From Leadbettera azotonutricia ZAS-9 (GTDB lineage Bacteria; Spirochaetota; Spirochaetia; Treponematales; Breznakiellaceae), in NCBI RefSeq assembly GCF_000214355.1, contig NC_015577.1:3277389-3341388 (forward strand): a stretch of 64,000 bases of DNA, given 5' to 3'. This document shows, piece by piece, positions 44,652 to 53,251 of this stretch. The number at the start of each line of letters is the position of its first letter. Positions within the stretch are counted from its first letter, which is position 1. The notes under the pieces were generated by a model, which was not told the origin of the DNA, searched no databases, and saw nothing but the letters and a program-made list of their open reading frames with translations. Both the position numbers and the translations under genes were made by a program.

Positions 44652-45832
44652 GCCTTGATTTCAGCGGCCTCCGCTTCCGCAAGAAGCTCTTTAAACAAAG
44701 AGAGTTTCTGTTCATCCGTGCCGCCGTACAATTCTTCGAGAAAAACCGCGAAATCCCCGGCTGTATCCCTCCGTTCCCCGCTTGGCAGGGCTGCCTCAAA
44801 AGCCTCGTTATTTCCCCTTTTAACAGAGTCGAAAGCAGTTTTTTGATTGATGTTCAAAATATACGGATAATTTGATTTCAGAAATGCCATGGCATTAACC
44901 TTGATTTCCTTGTCCGTGAGATTTATTTCCAGATAATCATTTTTGATTTTCTGTATTTCCGGATCGTGCAATGCTTCGCCCTGGAGCCAGTCAAAAGCGC
45001 CTTCAAGGCGGCTCACTTTCCGCAATGGCTCTATGGGGACAGGCGTTACTTTAGGCCCGGCTTCCCCTAATTCCACAGAAAGAAACACCTTGTCAGTTCC
45101 GGCTTCTCCAAAAGAATAAGCCAGAGGGCTTCCCGAATACCAGCCGTTTTTCCCGGCTTTTTGATACCGGTGAAGATGCCCCAGGGCAGCATAATCAAAA
45201 CCGGAAAAAATCCCCATGTTCACTTGTTCTGCATTGCCCAGAAATATCCGTTCCGATTCTGATTCTTTGCCCCCCGACGCAAAAAGATGGGCCAAAAGTA
45301 CGGAATGGTTTATGCCTTTCTTTTTGCATTCGAGCCTTGCGTCTTCAAGTTTCTTTGCGGCCAAAACCGCAAGCTTTTCCTGGGAATGGATAGGCGCCCC
45401 ATCTTTGCCCATGAAGCTCCCCGGATTGAGGAAGGGCAGGAGGAAAAAAGCGCAGCCCTCATCCCCTTCGCCGACGATCACAGGATTGCAGCAGTCGTCA
45501 GGATTGGAATTGATCTTTACCCCCATGGGGGAAAAGAGTTCCCTGCCATAGCCAAGGCGCAGAGGCGAATCGTGATTGCCGGGAATAACCATGACGATCA
45601 AATTCGGATTACGCGCTTTCACATCACCGAGAAAAGAACCAAAAAGATCCATAGCGCCGGGTGAGGGTATGGAACGATCATACACATCACCTGCTATGAT
45701 CAGGGCTTTATAAGAAGGATCTGACAATATTCCAGCCAGTGCCCGGAGCATGAATTTTTGATCTTCCTCAAGGTTTTGGTCGTGAAAAAGTTTGCCAAGG
45801 TGAAGATCGGCAGTGTGGAGAAATTTAAGCAT
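44648..45832 (-). CDS. sbcD: Exonuclease SbcD (Mre11-like nuclease)
   Basis: Metallophosphoesterase partner of SbcC with LHTADLHLGKLFHD (metal His and Asp), AGDVYDRSI and PGNHDSPLR motifs. The frame runs on upstream to 45931, but those 33 codons come from the dispersed hairpin repeat and do not match SbcD, whose typical start is MKxLHTADxHLG; ATG 45832 was therefore taken. The protein is 394 residues. No clear ribosome-binding site precedes this ATG. Confidence 0.92.
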   Translation of the reverse strand: MLKFLHTADLHLGKLFHDQNLEEDQKFMLRALAGILSDPSYKALIIAGDVYDRSIPSPGAMDLFGSFLGDVKARNPNLIVMVIPGNHDSPLRLGYGRELFSPMGVKINSNPDDCCNPVIVGEGDEGCAFFLLPFLNPGSFMGKDGAPIHSQEKLAVLAAKKLEDARLECKKKGINHSVLLAHLFASGGKESESERIFLGNAEQVNMGIFSGFDYAALGHLHRYQKAGKNGWYSGSPLAYSFGEAGTDKVFLSVELGEAGPKVTPVPIEPLRKVSRLEGAFDWLQGEALHDPEIQKIKNDYLEINLTDKEIKVNAMAFLKSNYPYILNINQKTAFDSVKRGNNEAFEAALPSGERRDTAGDFAVFLEELYGGTDEQKLSLFKELLAEAEAAEIKA

Positions 45833-46140
45833 GAGAAAAATAGTAAGCCATAAGGCTGGAACAATCAACCAACCCCACCGCAGAGCGGTCGGGGTATGGT
45901 TGTTCTTTAAAGGTATTAGACTCGGGTACATACCCTTTATAACGCCCTAAGGCTCCCTCGCGGGAGCGAGTTCTTGGGTATGTACCCTCGCTACGAATCA
46001 AGGCGAAACAAGAGATACTATACCCCGGAAGGCATAGAAGTCTCAGGCGGAAGGGAACTGCTGCAGCCCCTAAACAATCTCTATGGCTCCAGGGCCGAAG
46101 TTAAGGTAGTATTGATGCGAGAACCGGCTAAAGCCGCGTC
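45833..46140. other. Intergenic region with hairpin repeat copy 2
   Basis: Most of this 308-bp gap is the repeat element. The rest (46002-46140) has no clear gene except an unconvincing open frame (see next entries). Confidence 0.6.
45867..46001. repeat. Dispersed hairpin repeat, copy 2 (with an extra inverted-repeat module)
   Basis: This copy matches the first from AACCAACCCC through GGGTACATACCC (45867-45935), then has about 40 extra bases, and resumes at GGGTATGTACCCTCGCTACGAATCAA (split at 45976). GGGTACATACCC and GGGTATGTACCC are reverse complements, and the extra stretch contains a hairpin of GCTCCC and GGGAGC. The stem bases of the main hairpin differ from copy 1 at two places that keep pairing. 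Confidence 0.85.
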
Positions 46141-46144
46141 TTAA
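45980..46144 (+). CDS. Small open frame overlapping the repeat, doubtful
   Basis: A 54-codon frame begins at an ATG inside the repeat (MYPRYESRRNKRYYTP) and runs into unique sequence. No ribosome-binding site is present. It could be the tail of a gene truncated by the repeat, or chance. I do not recognise it. Confidence 0.15.
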   Translation: MYPRYESRRNKRYYTPEGIEVSGGRELLQPLNNLYGSRAEVKVVLMREPAKAAS

Positions 46145-46995
46145 ATCCTGTAAAAATCCTCTCCGTTCTTTCTGAAAAGTTTGTAAAGGTCCGCCCTGCT
46201 TGCCCCCTTAACGAGGGTGAGCAGGGTTTCCACGCATTGCGGATAAGAAGCTGCCCGGCTCGATACGGGCCAGTCGCCGGCAAAGGCAGTACGCTCAAAA
46301 CCAAAGGCTTCAAAAATTGCATCCGTAAAGGGCCTTAAATCATCAATCGTCCAGTTTTTATGATCCGCCTCCGTGGCAAGGCTTGAAACCTTGCAGAAAA
46401 GGTTCGGGAATTCCGCCATACGTTTAATTTCACTTTTCCAGGGTTCTATGGTTCCCGCTTTAACCGGGGGCTTGCCGATGTGATCCAGAATGCAGGGCAC
46501 TTCGGGGATTTTTTCAAGCATTTTTATCACATTGCGGTTATGCCTGAAACTGATATTGATATCAAAACTAAAGCCGTATGTGGGGAGAAGATTCAGGCCT
46601 TCGATAAAACCAGGGCGCAGGCAGAAATCAATATCATCTTCAAATTCAATGATCCTGCGTATGCCTTTGACGAGGGGATTCTTTGCAAATTCCGCAAGGT
46701 CTTCTTCAACAGCTGCTCCTTTTTCCAGGGGCGCCCAGGGTACGATGCCTGCGATTCCGGGGTCAACATTTTTTGCAAGTTCCGTGATCCAGGCCGCCTC
46801 TTCCTTATACTGGGAAGCATCAACCTCGCACTGGACAAAAACCATTTTGTCGATTTTTATATCCCCGCAGGCGGCGCGATATTCCTTAAGCGTAAAAGTG
46901 CGGTTAAGGAAGGGATTGTCTTTTAACCAGGGGTAATGGAGTTTATCAAGATCCCAGAGGTGGAGATGGGTGTCGATTATGCCGAAGTCGAGCAT
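46141..46995 (-). CDS. Amidohydrolase-2 family hydrolase (lactonase-like)
   Basis: The 284-residue TIM-barrel protein has IDTHLHLWDLD (metal His pair, residues 7-17), MVFVQCEVDASQY, CILDHIGKPPV (near 165) and TAFAGDWPVSS (Asp near 252), the pattern of amidohydrolase-2 enzymes that hydrolyse sugar lactones or decarboxylate acids (rhamnono- or fuconolactonase-like). It is cytoplasmic. It directly follows the broken ABC exporter gene. The substrate is unknown; a place in sugar-acid catabolism is likely. Confidence 0.8.
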   Translation of the reverse strand: MLDFGIIDTHLHLWDLDKLHYPWLKDNPFLNRTFTLKEYRAACGDIKIDKMVFVQCEVDASQYKEEAAWITELAKNVDPGIAGIVPWAPLEKGAAVEEDLAEFAKNPLVKGIRRIIEFEDDIDFCLRPGFIEGLNLLPTYGFSFDINISFRHNRNVIKMLEKIPEVPCILDHIGKPPVKAGTIEPWKSEIKRMAEFPNLFCKVSSLATEADHKNWTIDDLRPFTDAIFEAFGFERTAFAGDWPVSSRAASYPQCVETLLTLVKGASRADLYKLFRKNGEDFYRI

Positions 46996-47032
46996 GGATT
47001 ATTCTATCTCCAAGATACCTATTTTGTACAGC

Positions 47033-48511
47033 CTAATCCAATTTGCGGTTAAGCGAAAGCTCCCCAAAGCTCCGGCGTATCACTTCTTCGCTTTCATTAT
47101 CAAGGGCGCTGGTGGCTTCATCGAAAATGAGGATAGGCGGATCTTTTAGGAATACCCTGGCTATGCTGATACGCTGCCTTTGGCCCCCTGAAAGAAGAAC
47201 ACCCCGTTGGCCTATGAAGGTATTATACCCATGAGGCAGGATACTGATAAAATCGTGGGCATTTGCCTTTTTGGCAGCGCTGATAACTTCTTCTTCCCTT
47301 GCGCCAGGTTTACCATACATAATGTTTTCCATCACTGTCCCTGCAAAAAGGTAGACCTCCTGCTGGACTACGCCAATATTGCGCCTTAAGGATTCGAGGG
47401 TATAATCCTTTGCATCCTTGCCATCAATGTAAATTATACCGCTCCTCACTTCATAATACCTGGGGATGAGGGAACAGAGGGTGGTCTTGCCCGTACCCGA
47501 TGGCCCTACCACGGCCGCATATTCTCCGGCATTGATGTTTAGGAAGATATTTTTTAGGACCGTATCCCCCTCATTGTGGTACTTAAAACTTACATCCTCA
47601 AAGCGTATATCGCCTTTGAGGGCTGATCCATGAAGGGTTATCTTACCGCCTGAAGGTTCGGGAGACAATTCGAGGATATCCATAAAACGGTTGAAACCAG
47701 CAATTCCGTCCTGGTATTGCTGAACCACTTGGGCTATACGGAGAATGGGAACGGTCAGATAACCGGCGTAAAGCATAAAAACAATTAAATCAGAAACATT
47801 TAGTCTCCCCTGTGAAATATTTAAACCTCCGAATACAACTACTGCGACCAGTACCAGGCTTCATTTTTATAAATATAATTTCTGGTGTTTAGGAATTCAT
47901 TATTGGCAAAAGATTTAACCACCCTGATACCCGAAAGACTGTCTTCAAGCCGGGAATTAACTTCAGCTATCCTTTCCCGGCTTTCACGATAAGCCCTCCG
48001 CAAACGGCCCTGAAGAAACATTGAATACAAGAGGATCAGAGGCAGAAAGGCGAATATCGTCAGTGCAAGGCTCACATTTATTTGTAAAAGTATCACGAGA
48101 GCCCCTATAAACCGGAAAAAAAGAAATAATGATATCCTCAGGACCATGGTGATAGAGTTCCGCAAGGTTAAGAAGATCATTGGTAATGCGGGACATAAGT
48201 GAACCTGTTCCCTGATTATCAAAAAAACTGTAGGGCAGCTTTTGGATATGGGCAAAAAGATCCCTCCTCATGTCCCTTTCCATCATGGCGCCCATGGAGT
48301 GACCCATACCGTCATAAAACACACCACCTCCGGCCTGCAACAGTATAAGGCCTGACATGGTTAATGCCGTATAGAGAACTATTCTCATTATATTTTGAGA
48401 ATCCGATGCCCCTGTCTTTAACACCTCTCCTGTGAGGTATCGGGTACACAGGGGCAAGGCAAGGGAAATAGCTGATACTAACGCTGCACATGAGATATCG
48501 GCTATAAACAA
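47033..48511 (-). pseudogene. Decayed ABC exporter (fused membrane and ATPase domains)
   Basis: Three pieces in different frames make one half-exporter. The first (48511 down to about 48120) covers membrane helices and stops making sense at a run of seven T (coding strand). The second (to about 47845) covers the next helices (INVSLALTIFAFLPLILLYS). The third (47776-47033, frame open from about 47850) has Walker A GPSGTGKTT, signature LLSGGQRQR and Walker B ILIFDEATSALD. Between the second and third about 45 residues seem to be deleted, and the ATPase ends early at SFGELSLNRKLD, before the H-loop. The upstream frame continues to about 48610 with no good start. Confidence 0.8.
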
Positions 48512-48821
48512 TACACGATAAAGTTTATAAAAAGAAAAGAATTTTTTTAACCGTGGGGAGGCAGAGCTTCCCTTAGAACCTGAGAATATAAATTTCCTCC
48601 ACTGGATTTATAGGCGGGGGAATAGCGCCGGAATTAAAAAAATCAATGATCCGAAGCTTAACACCCAGCCTGATAAAGAATAATTTGGTTATTGGTGTTT
48701 AATGTTTTCATGGGTTTCTCCTTTATTTTTTTGCAAACAATAATGAATAATAATTACATAACAGCAATGCCGTCAAGGGTTAAAACCCCTGACAGCTTAG
48801 CATTTAACCTTTAAATCCTGC
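48512..48821. other. Intergenic region after the TIGR03545 gene
   Basis: Besides the likely N-terminal end of the broken exporter, the 310 bases hold a hairpin at 48772-48793 (GTCAAGGGTT and AACCCCTGAC with one mismatch). This could be a weak terminator for the minus-strand genes but has no T run. Nothing else is seen. Confidence 0.4.
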
Positions 48822-51143
48822 CTACCTCTTGAACGGCAAACTGGGCAAGCTCGGCGCAGTCGGCGCCTGGATGCTGGGGGTCTTGCCCTGGCGTAAATCT
48901 TCAATTGCCTGCTGGGCCTGCTCCTTGGCTTCGTCCTTTGCCTGATTTATGGCCTCGTTCGCTGCGGATTTGAGCTTGTTCTCCAGCTCGTCCTTCTTGT
49001 TGTTAAGGTTATTCCTAATCCCGTCCATGGCGGACTTGTCGCCCTTGACTGCTGCAAATACCATATCAAGCTCTTCTTTGCTGACAAAACGCCCGTCGAT
49101 ATATTGATCGATTTTTGCCCGAAGGGCCTTTTCGAGTTCTTCTTCGGCTTTCTTAATGTACTGCTGGGCAGCTTTTTTGAGGGCTTCCATTACTATGTTT
49201 CCAATATTGGTATTTATCGAAAAGTGATCCGAAGCCGAAACATTATGCTCATACTTGATGCCCAAATCCAGAGCTTCCACTTCAGTCATGGCATCGCTTA
49301 TGGCCTTGGCTATTGTATTGGAAGGGTCGATTATGCGGGAGTGCGCCAATGCTGCTCCGCCGGTTCCCGTAAAGCTTCCGCCTGCCATGCCGGTAAGGCT
49401 GAATCTGAAATCGGCGTTTCCGCTAAAACCTCCAACGCCTATCTTGCTTAATCCGCCGGCCCTCATGTTGACAGGGAAGCCTCCAGCATTGATATTGGCA
49501 TTGAAACGTTCAGCGGCTTTGGAACGGAAATCCGCTGCGCCATTAAAAGAAGCTGTCCGGTTAAGGCCGTCCCCGGTTTCTTCCAAAGAAAGCGCCAAAC
49601 TGGTAGGCGCATTGGAAAGATCCGGGTCTGAGCTTACACCCTTAAGATCGAAGCCCCAGTGCCAATTCCCGGGGGTAAACACATCAGTGGCCAATTCGCC
49701 CAGGAAGAACTGGGGATAGCTTGAAGTGGGAAAGGCAACATCCCGGCCTTTGAATTTTTCCTTTTTTGCCTTTACGGGTTTATCGGACTTGGGGATCATT
49801 GCCTGAATCTCCTTAACCTTTTCCAGAATTTCCAAAGCCCTATTCCCATAATCCAGATAAACCAGGGCGCTGTCGGTAAGCAGATTCATAATCACCGGCT
49901 CCACCACTTCCATAGCAGCCCCCGAAGAGAGATCCAGATAGGATTTGAGATGCGCAAGATCTGCGCCTATGGAAGCCTGGGCATTTCTTACCATCTGCTC
50001 GGCGCTCCTCACGTCGCCTTCAATTCCGGTAATGATACCCTGGGCTTCGTCAACAGTAGACTTAACCGTATCAGTAGTAGTATTCAACTCGGCTATAAAA
50101 CCCTGAATCTGGGTCCGTATCCGATTCAATTCATTTATATCTTTTATATTGCCCAGGTTGATATTGGAAAACTGCTTGGCCTCCTCGAGTACCTCATTCC
50201 CGCGGGCTATGAGTTCCTTGCTCCTGGTCTGCACCAATTCAGCCTGACCCTTGTATTTATCGTAGGTAGTGGTGTAAAAAGCCGCTGCTGCGTCGTAGAG
50301 TTTGGGGGTCTGGAGTTTCTCGAATTCCTGGTTGAGAAGGGCCATGGCGTCGAAATTTGCCAAGTCTACAAGAGGCGGTATAGGCTTGTCCTCTTTGGGC
50401 GGTTTTTCCTTGGGGGGCTTCGCGGGCAAAGCCCCGGACACGGTGCGGGCAGTGCCAAAACGTAAGGCATCGGCCCGTATTTCTTCTATATATACCTTGC
50501 CCCTGAGGACAGCCTGGGGTTTAAGCCTTATGTCCATGCGGCTAAACTGGACAAGGTTCTTCATGGGGCTGTCGCGGTCCGCAATGGTGAGGCCGGTCAT
50601 GGCTATCTCAAACTTTATAATACTGAGCTTGAAGTTATCAGCATCCACCTTCGCCTCGAAGATCATTTCGAGGCCGGTTTCCAGGGCTTTTTCAAGCAGG
50701 GGATCCATGAAAAAAAGCACAAATACTGCGATGCCTGCAGCAACAATGGCAGCGATGCCCAGGGGCAGGACATTCACAGAACTCTTGCGGTTTCGCTTTA
50801 TAAAGTTTTTTAATTGGTTGAGGCGTTTAACCTCTTTCACATCAAGATCGGTGCGTATACGGAGGATTTCATAGGTTTCTTCCGGAGGGGAACCTCGTTC
50901 GGCGGAAAGTTCCGGCTTCTTGCCCTTGGCGGGCTTGACTTCGGTTTTCTTTTCGTAACAGGAACTGATAAAGGCTTTATCCGTAGGCACTTCTATAAAC
51001 TTAAGGTACCTTTTTTCAAGCTGCTTTTGCGAAAGAGCTTTCTTATAAAAACCAGGGGCTTTTTTTATCTTTTTGGGCTTGGGCTCTTTAACAGATTTTG
51101 CTTTTTTTGCTTTGGCTGGTTTTGCCGGTTTTTCATCACTCAT
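48822..51143 (-). CDS. TIGR03545-type membrane protein (AsmA-like)
   Basis: The 773-residue protein starts with a Lys/Pro-rich cytoplasmic tail (residues 1-35), a later helix (NVLPLGIAAIVAAGIAVFVL, near 135), and a large extracytoplasmic part that begins like AsmA/TamB proteins (FEAKVDADNFKLSIIKFEIA), then helical segments rich in Gln and charged residues. The family TIGR03545 is normally found next to TIGR03546, as here. AsmA-like proteins are thought to bridge the inner and outer membranes for lipid transfer. This role is an inference; the family itself is uncharacterised. The gene follows its partner by 10 nt. Confidence 0.7.
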   Translation of the reverse strand: MSDEKPAKPAKAKKAKSVKEPKPKKIKKAPGFYKKALSQKQLEKRYLKFIEVPTDKAFISSCYEKKTEVKPAKGKKPELSAERGSPPEETYEILRIRTDLDVKEVKRLNQLKNFIKRNRKSSVNVLPLGIAAIVAAGIAVFVLFFMDPLLEKALETGLEMIFEAKVDADNFKLSIIKFEIAMTGLTIADRDSPMKNLVQFSRMDIRLKPQAVLRGKVYIEEIRADALRFGTARTVSGALPAKPPKEKPPKEDKPIPPLVDLANFDAMALLNQEFEKLQTPKLYDAAAAFYTTTYDKYKGQAELVQTRSKELIARGNEVLEEAKQFSNINLGNIKDINELNRIRTQIQGFIAELNTTTDTVKSTVDEAQGIITGIEGDVRSAEQMVRNAQASIGADLAHLKSYLDLSSGAAMEVVEPVIMNLLTDSALVYLDYGNRALEILEKVKEIQAMIPKSDKPVKAKKEKFKGRDVAFPTSSYPQFFLGELATDVFTPGNWHWGFDLKGVSSDPDLSNAPTSLALSLEETGDGLNRTASFNGAADFRSKAAERFNANINAGGFPVNMRAGGLSKIGVGGFSGNADFRFSLTGMAGGSFTGTGGAALAHSRIIDPSNTIAKAISDAMTEVEALDLGIKYEHNVSASDHFSINTNIGNIVMEALKKAAQQYIKKAEEELEKALRAKIDQYIDGRFVSKEELDMVFAAVKGDKSAMDGIRNNLNNKKDELENKLKSAANEAINQAKDEAKEQAQQAIEDLRQGKTPSIQAPTAPSLPSLPFKR

Positions 51144-51153
51144 AATATCCCCC

Positions 51154-51690
51154 TTATTTCCCTATGCCTTTGACGCCTGCCACAGACGCTATCGCCTCGC
51201 CAAGGGCGGAAATCAAAGGCAGCTTCTTTAGCTTGGTGACAAGCTTGGCGTTCTGTATCCTGGGAACCAGCTTGGTCCGGTAAAGAGGAATCAGGAAAAA
51301 GATGAGGAAAAACACTGGCAGGAAAAGGACTATACCGCCCACAAGGCCCCCGGCTACCAGGGTATTGTTGAATCCCGTAAAGGGCACAAAGGGCATGTTG
51401 TACAGGGTGGTCAAAATAGGCTGGAGGGAATCAACATGAAGGAAGGCCCAGCCCACAGTGTCCAGGGCGGGGTTAATCAAATTTATCAAAAGCTTGATAA
51501 TCGCCAGCACCAGGACTTTTGAGGCGTGGTGGTGCTTAAAAAAGAATGAAATAACAAAGAAGAAAATCCAGAATACATTCCCCGCAGGAATAAGGCCCAG
51601 GAGGACGCCCCAGGAAAACCCTGCTGCAATCTGGCTTTTCTTCAGATTGCCGTTCAGGGCGACTATCAATTTAGCTATAGGTTTAAGCAT
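51154..51690 (-). CDS. TIGR03546-type inner membrane protein
   Basis: A 178-residue protein with about four helices (SWGVLLGLIPAGNVFWIFFFVI, LVLAIIKLLINLI, LVAGGLVGGIVLFLPVFFLIFFLI) and a C-terminal basic tail. It matches the TIGR03546 family recalled for spirochetes and some proteobacteria, whose members always sit next to TIGR03545. Together the two probably form an inner-membrane complex with an extracytoplasmic arm. Confidence 0.72.
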   Translation of the reverse strand: MLKPIAKLIVALNGNLKKSQIAAGFSWGVLLGLIPAGNVFWIFFFVISFFFKHHHASKVLVLAIIKLLINLINPALDTVGWAFLHVDSLQPILTTLYNMPFVPFTGFNNTLVAGGLVGGIVLFLPVFFLIFFLIPLYRTKLVPRIQNAKLVTKLKKLPLISALGEAIASVAGVKGIGK

Positions 51691-51745
51691 ATCTAACTAT
51701 GGGCCATACGGAGGAAAAAAACAAGCAATTGTATATAAAAAAATA

Positions 51746-53131
51746 CTACTTCTTTGCCGGGGTTTTCGGCGCGGCAGCCGCAACCTTGGCGTCTACGGTA
51801 TTGAGTATGACAGTGAGCCTGTCCTTTTCAATAAGATCGATAAGGCGGGCCTCGGTATAGCGTTTGGCTTCTTCAGTAAAATTGCCCACAGTAATGCAGA
51901 TGCCCTTGCCGGCCTTCACTTCTTTAAGGTGGGAATGGAAGTCCCGCACAATGAGCTCGCCAATCGAACCTGGAGTACGTATAAAGCGGAACATGATAAG
52001 ATCTTCCCATTTGGCGGTATCGACTTCGGCGAGTACGTCGGCCCACTCGTTCTTGTTGACCGAGATATTGGTGACCTTCACCTTGGCTTTCTGATAATAG
52101 CTCATGACGATTTTCCGGCAGAGGGCCACAAAATCCCCGGAAGGGGCCATGAGGAAAATTTGGAGATTTTTGTTGGCGTTGAGTTCCTGATAACGGCCTA
52201 TAAGGGGGGACACATCCTTGTAGTTGGGGTTCTCAAGCTGGATGTCTTTGAGATACCCCAAGGCTTTGCCGATTTCATTCTGCTTGATTAAGGTCGTGGC
52301 AGCCTGGTAACGCAGTTCGATGCGCACATCGGCCTTGATGTTCTCATGGCGAAGGCCAAGCTCAAAATCCTGGATAGCTTTGTCGTATTGGCGGGCCTGG
52401 GCGTTGATGGTGCCCGAAATAAGGCAGGCGCTGGCCCCCATGACGGGATCGCCCCGGAGATGGCTAAAAATTCGCTGGGCCTGCTCGGTCTGGTTGGCCT
52501 CGTAGTAGCATTCCGCAAGGGTGTAGAGGGATTCCTTGTCATCCGGGGCAAGGTCTATGGCCTTGCGTATAAAAGTCATGGCCTCCTTGTTCTTCTTCAA
52601 GCGGAAAAAAGAATGGCCAAGGGTTCTTAACGTGGGGGCGTGCTCAGGATCCTGAAGCCTTGCCTGGTTCAATACCTGTATAGCCTTCTCGTAGTTCTTC
52701 TTCTGGAATTCCAGAACACCCAGATTGTAGTTCACATCAAAATTATTCTGATTAAGGCCCCTGGCAGCGGAAAAACCCTTATACGCATCGTCGGTCATGC
52801 CAAGCTTGAGGGCAGAAAGGCCGAAACGATAGTTGTTTTCAAATTCTTTTTCGCCCTGGGCTGAGCCAAGCTCGGTCAGGGTGCCATAGGTCTTGTAAGC
52901 CTGGTTCCAATCCTCTTCCTTGAAATAGAGAGCCCCCAGCTCGCTGAGGGCTTCTGGATCATGGGGATTTTGTGATAGCCTTTTAGTGGTGTTTTTGATA
53001 ATTGCGTCACGGCCCTTAGAGCCTTTTCCGTTGCCGCCCCCGCTTTTGGAGCGGCCCATGATTATCATCACCAGAAAAATGCCGATGACGAGGACCACTA
53101 CTGCTGCCAGTATGGGAATCAAGGAATCCAT
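51746..53131 (-). CDS. TPR protein with N-terminal membrane anchor and C-terminal nuclease-fold-like domain
   Basis: ATG 53131 starts MDSLIPILAAVVVLVIGIFL, a single membrane helix, followed by a Ser/Gly/Lys linker and about eight tetratricopeptide repeats (for example KKNYEKAIQVLNQARLQDPE). The last about 150 residues (QIFLMAPSGDFVALCRKIV, EWADVLAEVDTAKWEDLIMF, ICITVGNFTEEAKRYTEARLIDLI) resemble the Mrr-type restriction endonuclease fold, in which a final Leu-Ile-Asp tail is common, but I do not see the full catalytic set. An earlier TTG start would add 12 codons of poor fit. The domain probably binds DNA or nucleotides, or is only structural. Confidence 0.7.
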   Translation of the reverse strand: MDSLIPILAAVVVLVIGIFLVMIIMGRSKSGGGNGKGSKGRDAIIKNTTKRLSQNPHDPEALSELGALYFKEEDWNQAYKTYGTLTELGSAQGEKEFENNYRFGLSALKLGMTDDAYKGFSAARGLNQNNFDVNYNLGVLEFQKKNYEKAIQVLNQARLQDPEHAPTLRTLGHSFFRLKKNKEAMTFIRKAIDLAPDDKESLYTLAECYYEANQTEQAQRIFSHLRGDPVMGASACLISGTINAQARQYDKAIQDFELGLRHENIKADVRIELRYQAATTLIKQNEIGKALGYLKDIQLENPNYKDVSPLIGRYQELNANKNLQIFLMAPSGDFVALCRKIVMSYYQKAKVKVTNISVNKNEWADVLAEVDTAKWEDLIMFRFIRTPGSIGELIVRDFHSHLKEVKAGKGICITVGNFTEEAKRYTEARLIDLIEKDRLTVILNTVDAKVAAAAPKTPAKK

Positions 53132-53251
53132 ACTATTATTATCGGAGTAAATAGTGATATTCTTCAATAGTCTTCAATTTTAGGTTCAGATTTAGGCCGT
53201 TTTGACCGAAATTTGAAGAAGGAAACTCCATTGAGTTCAAAGGAGCATGAG

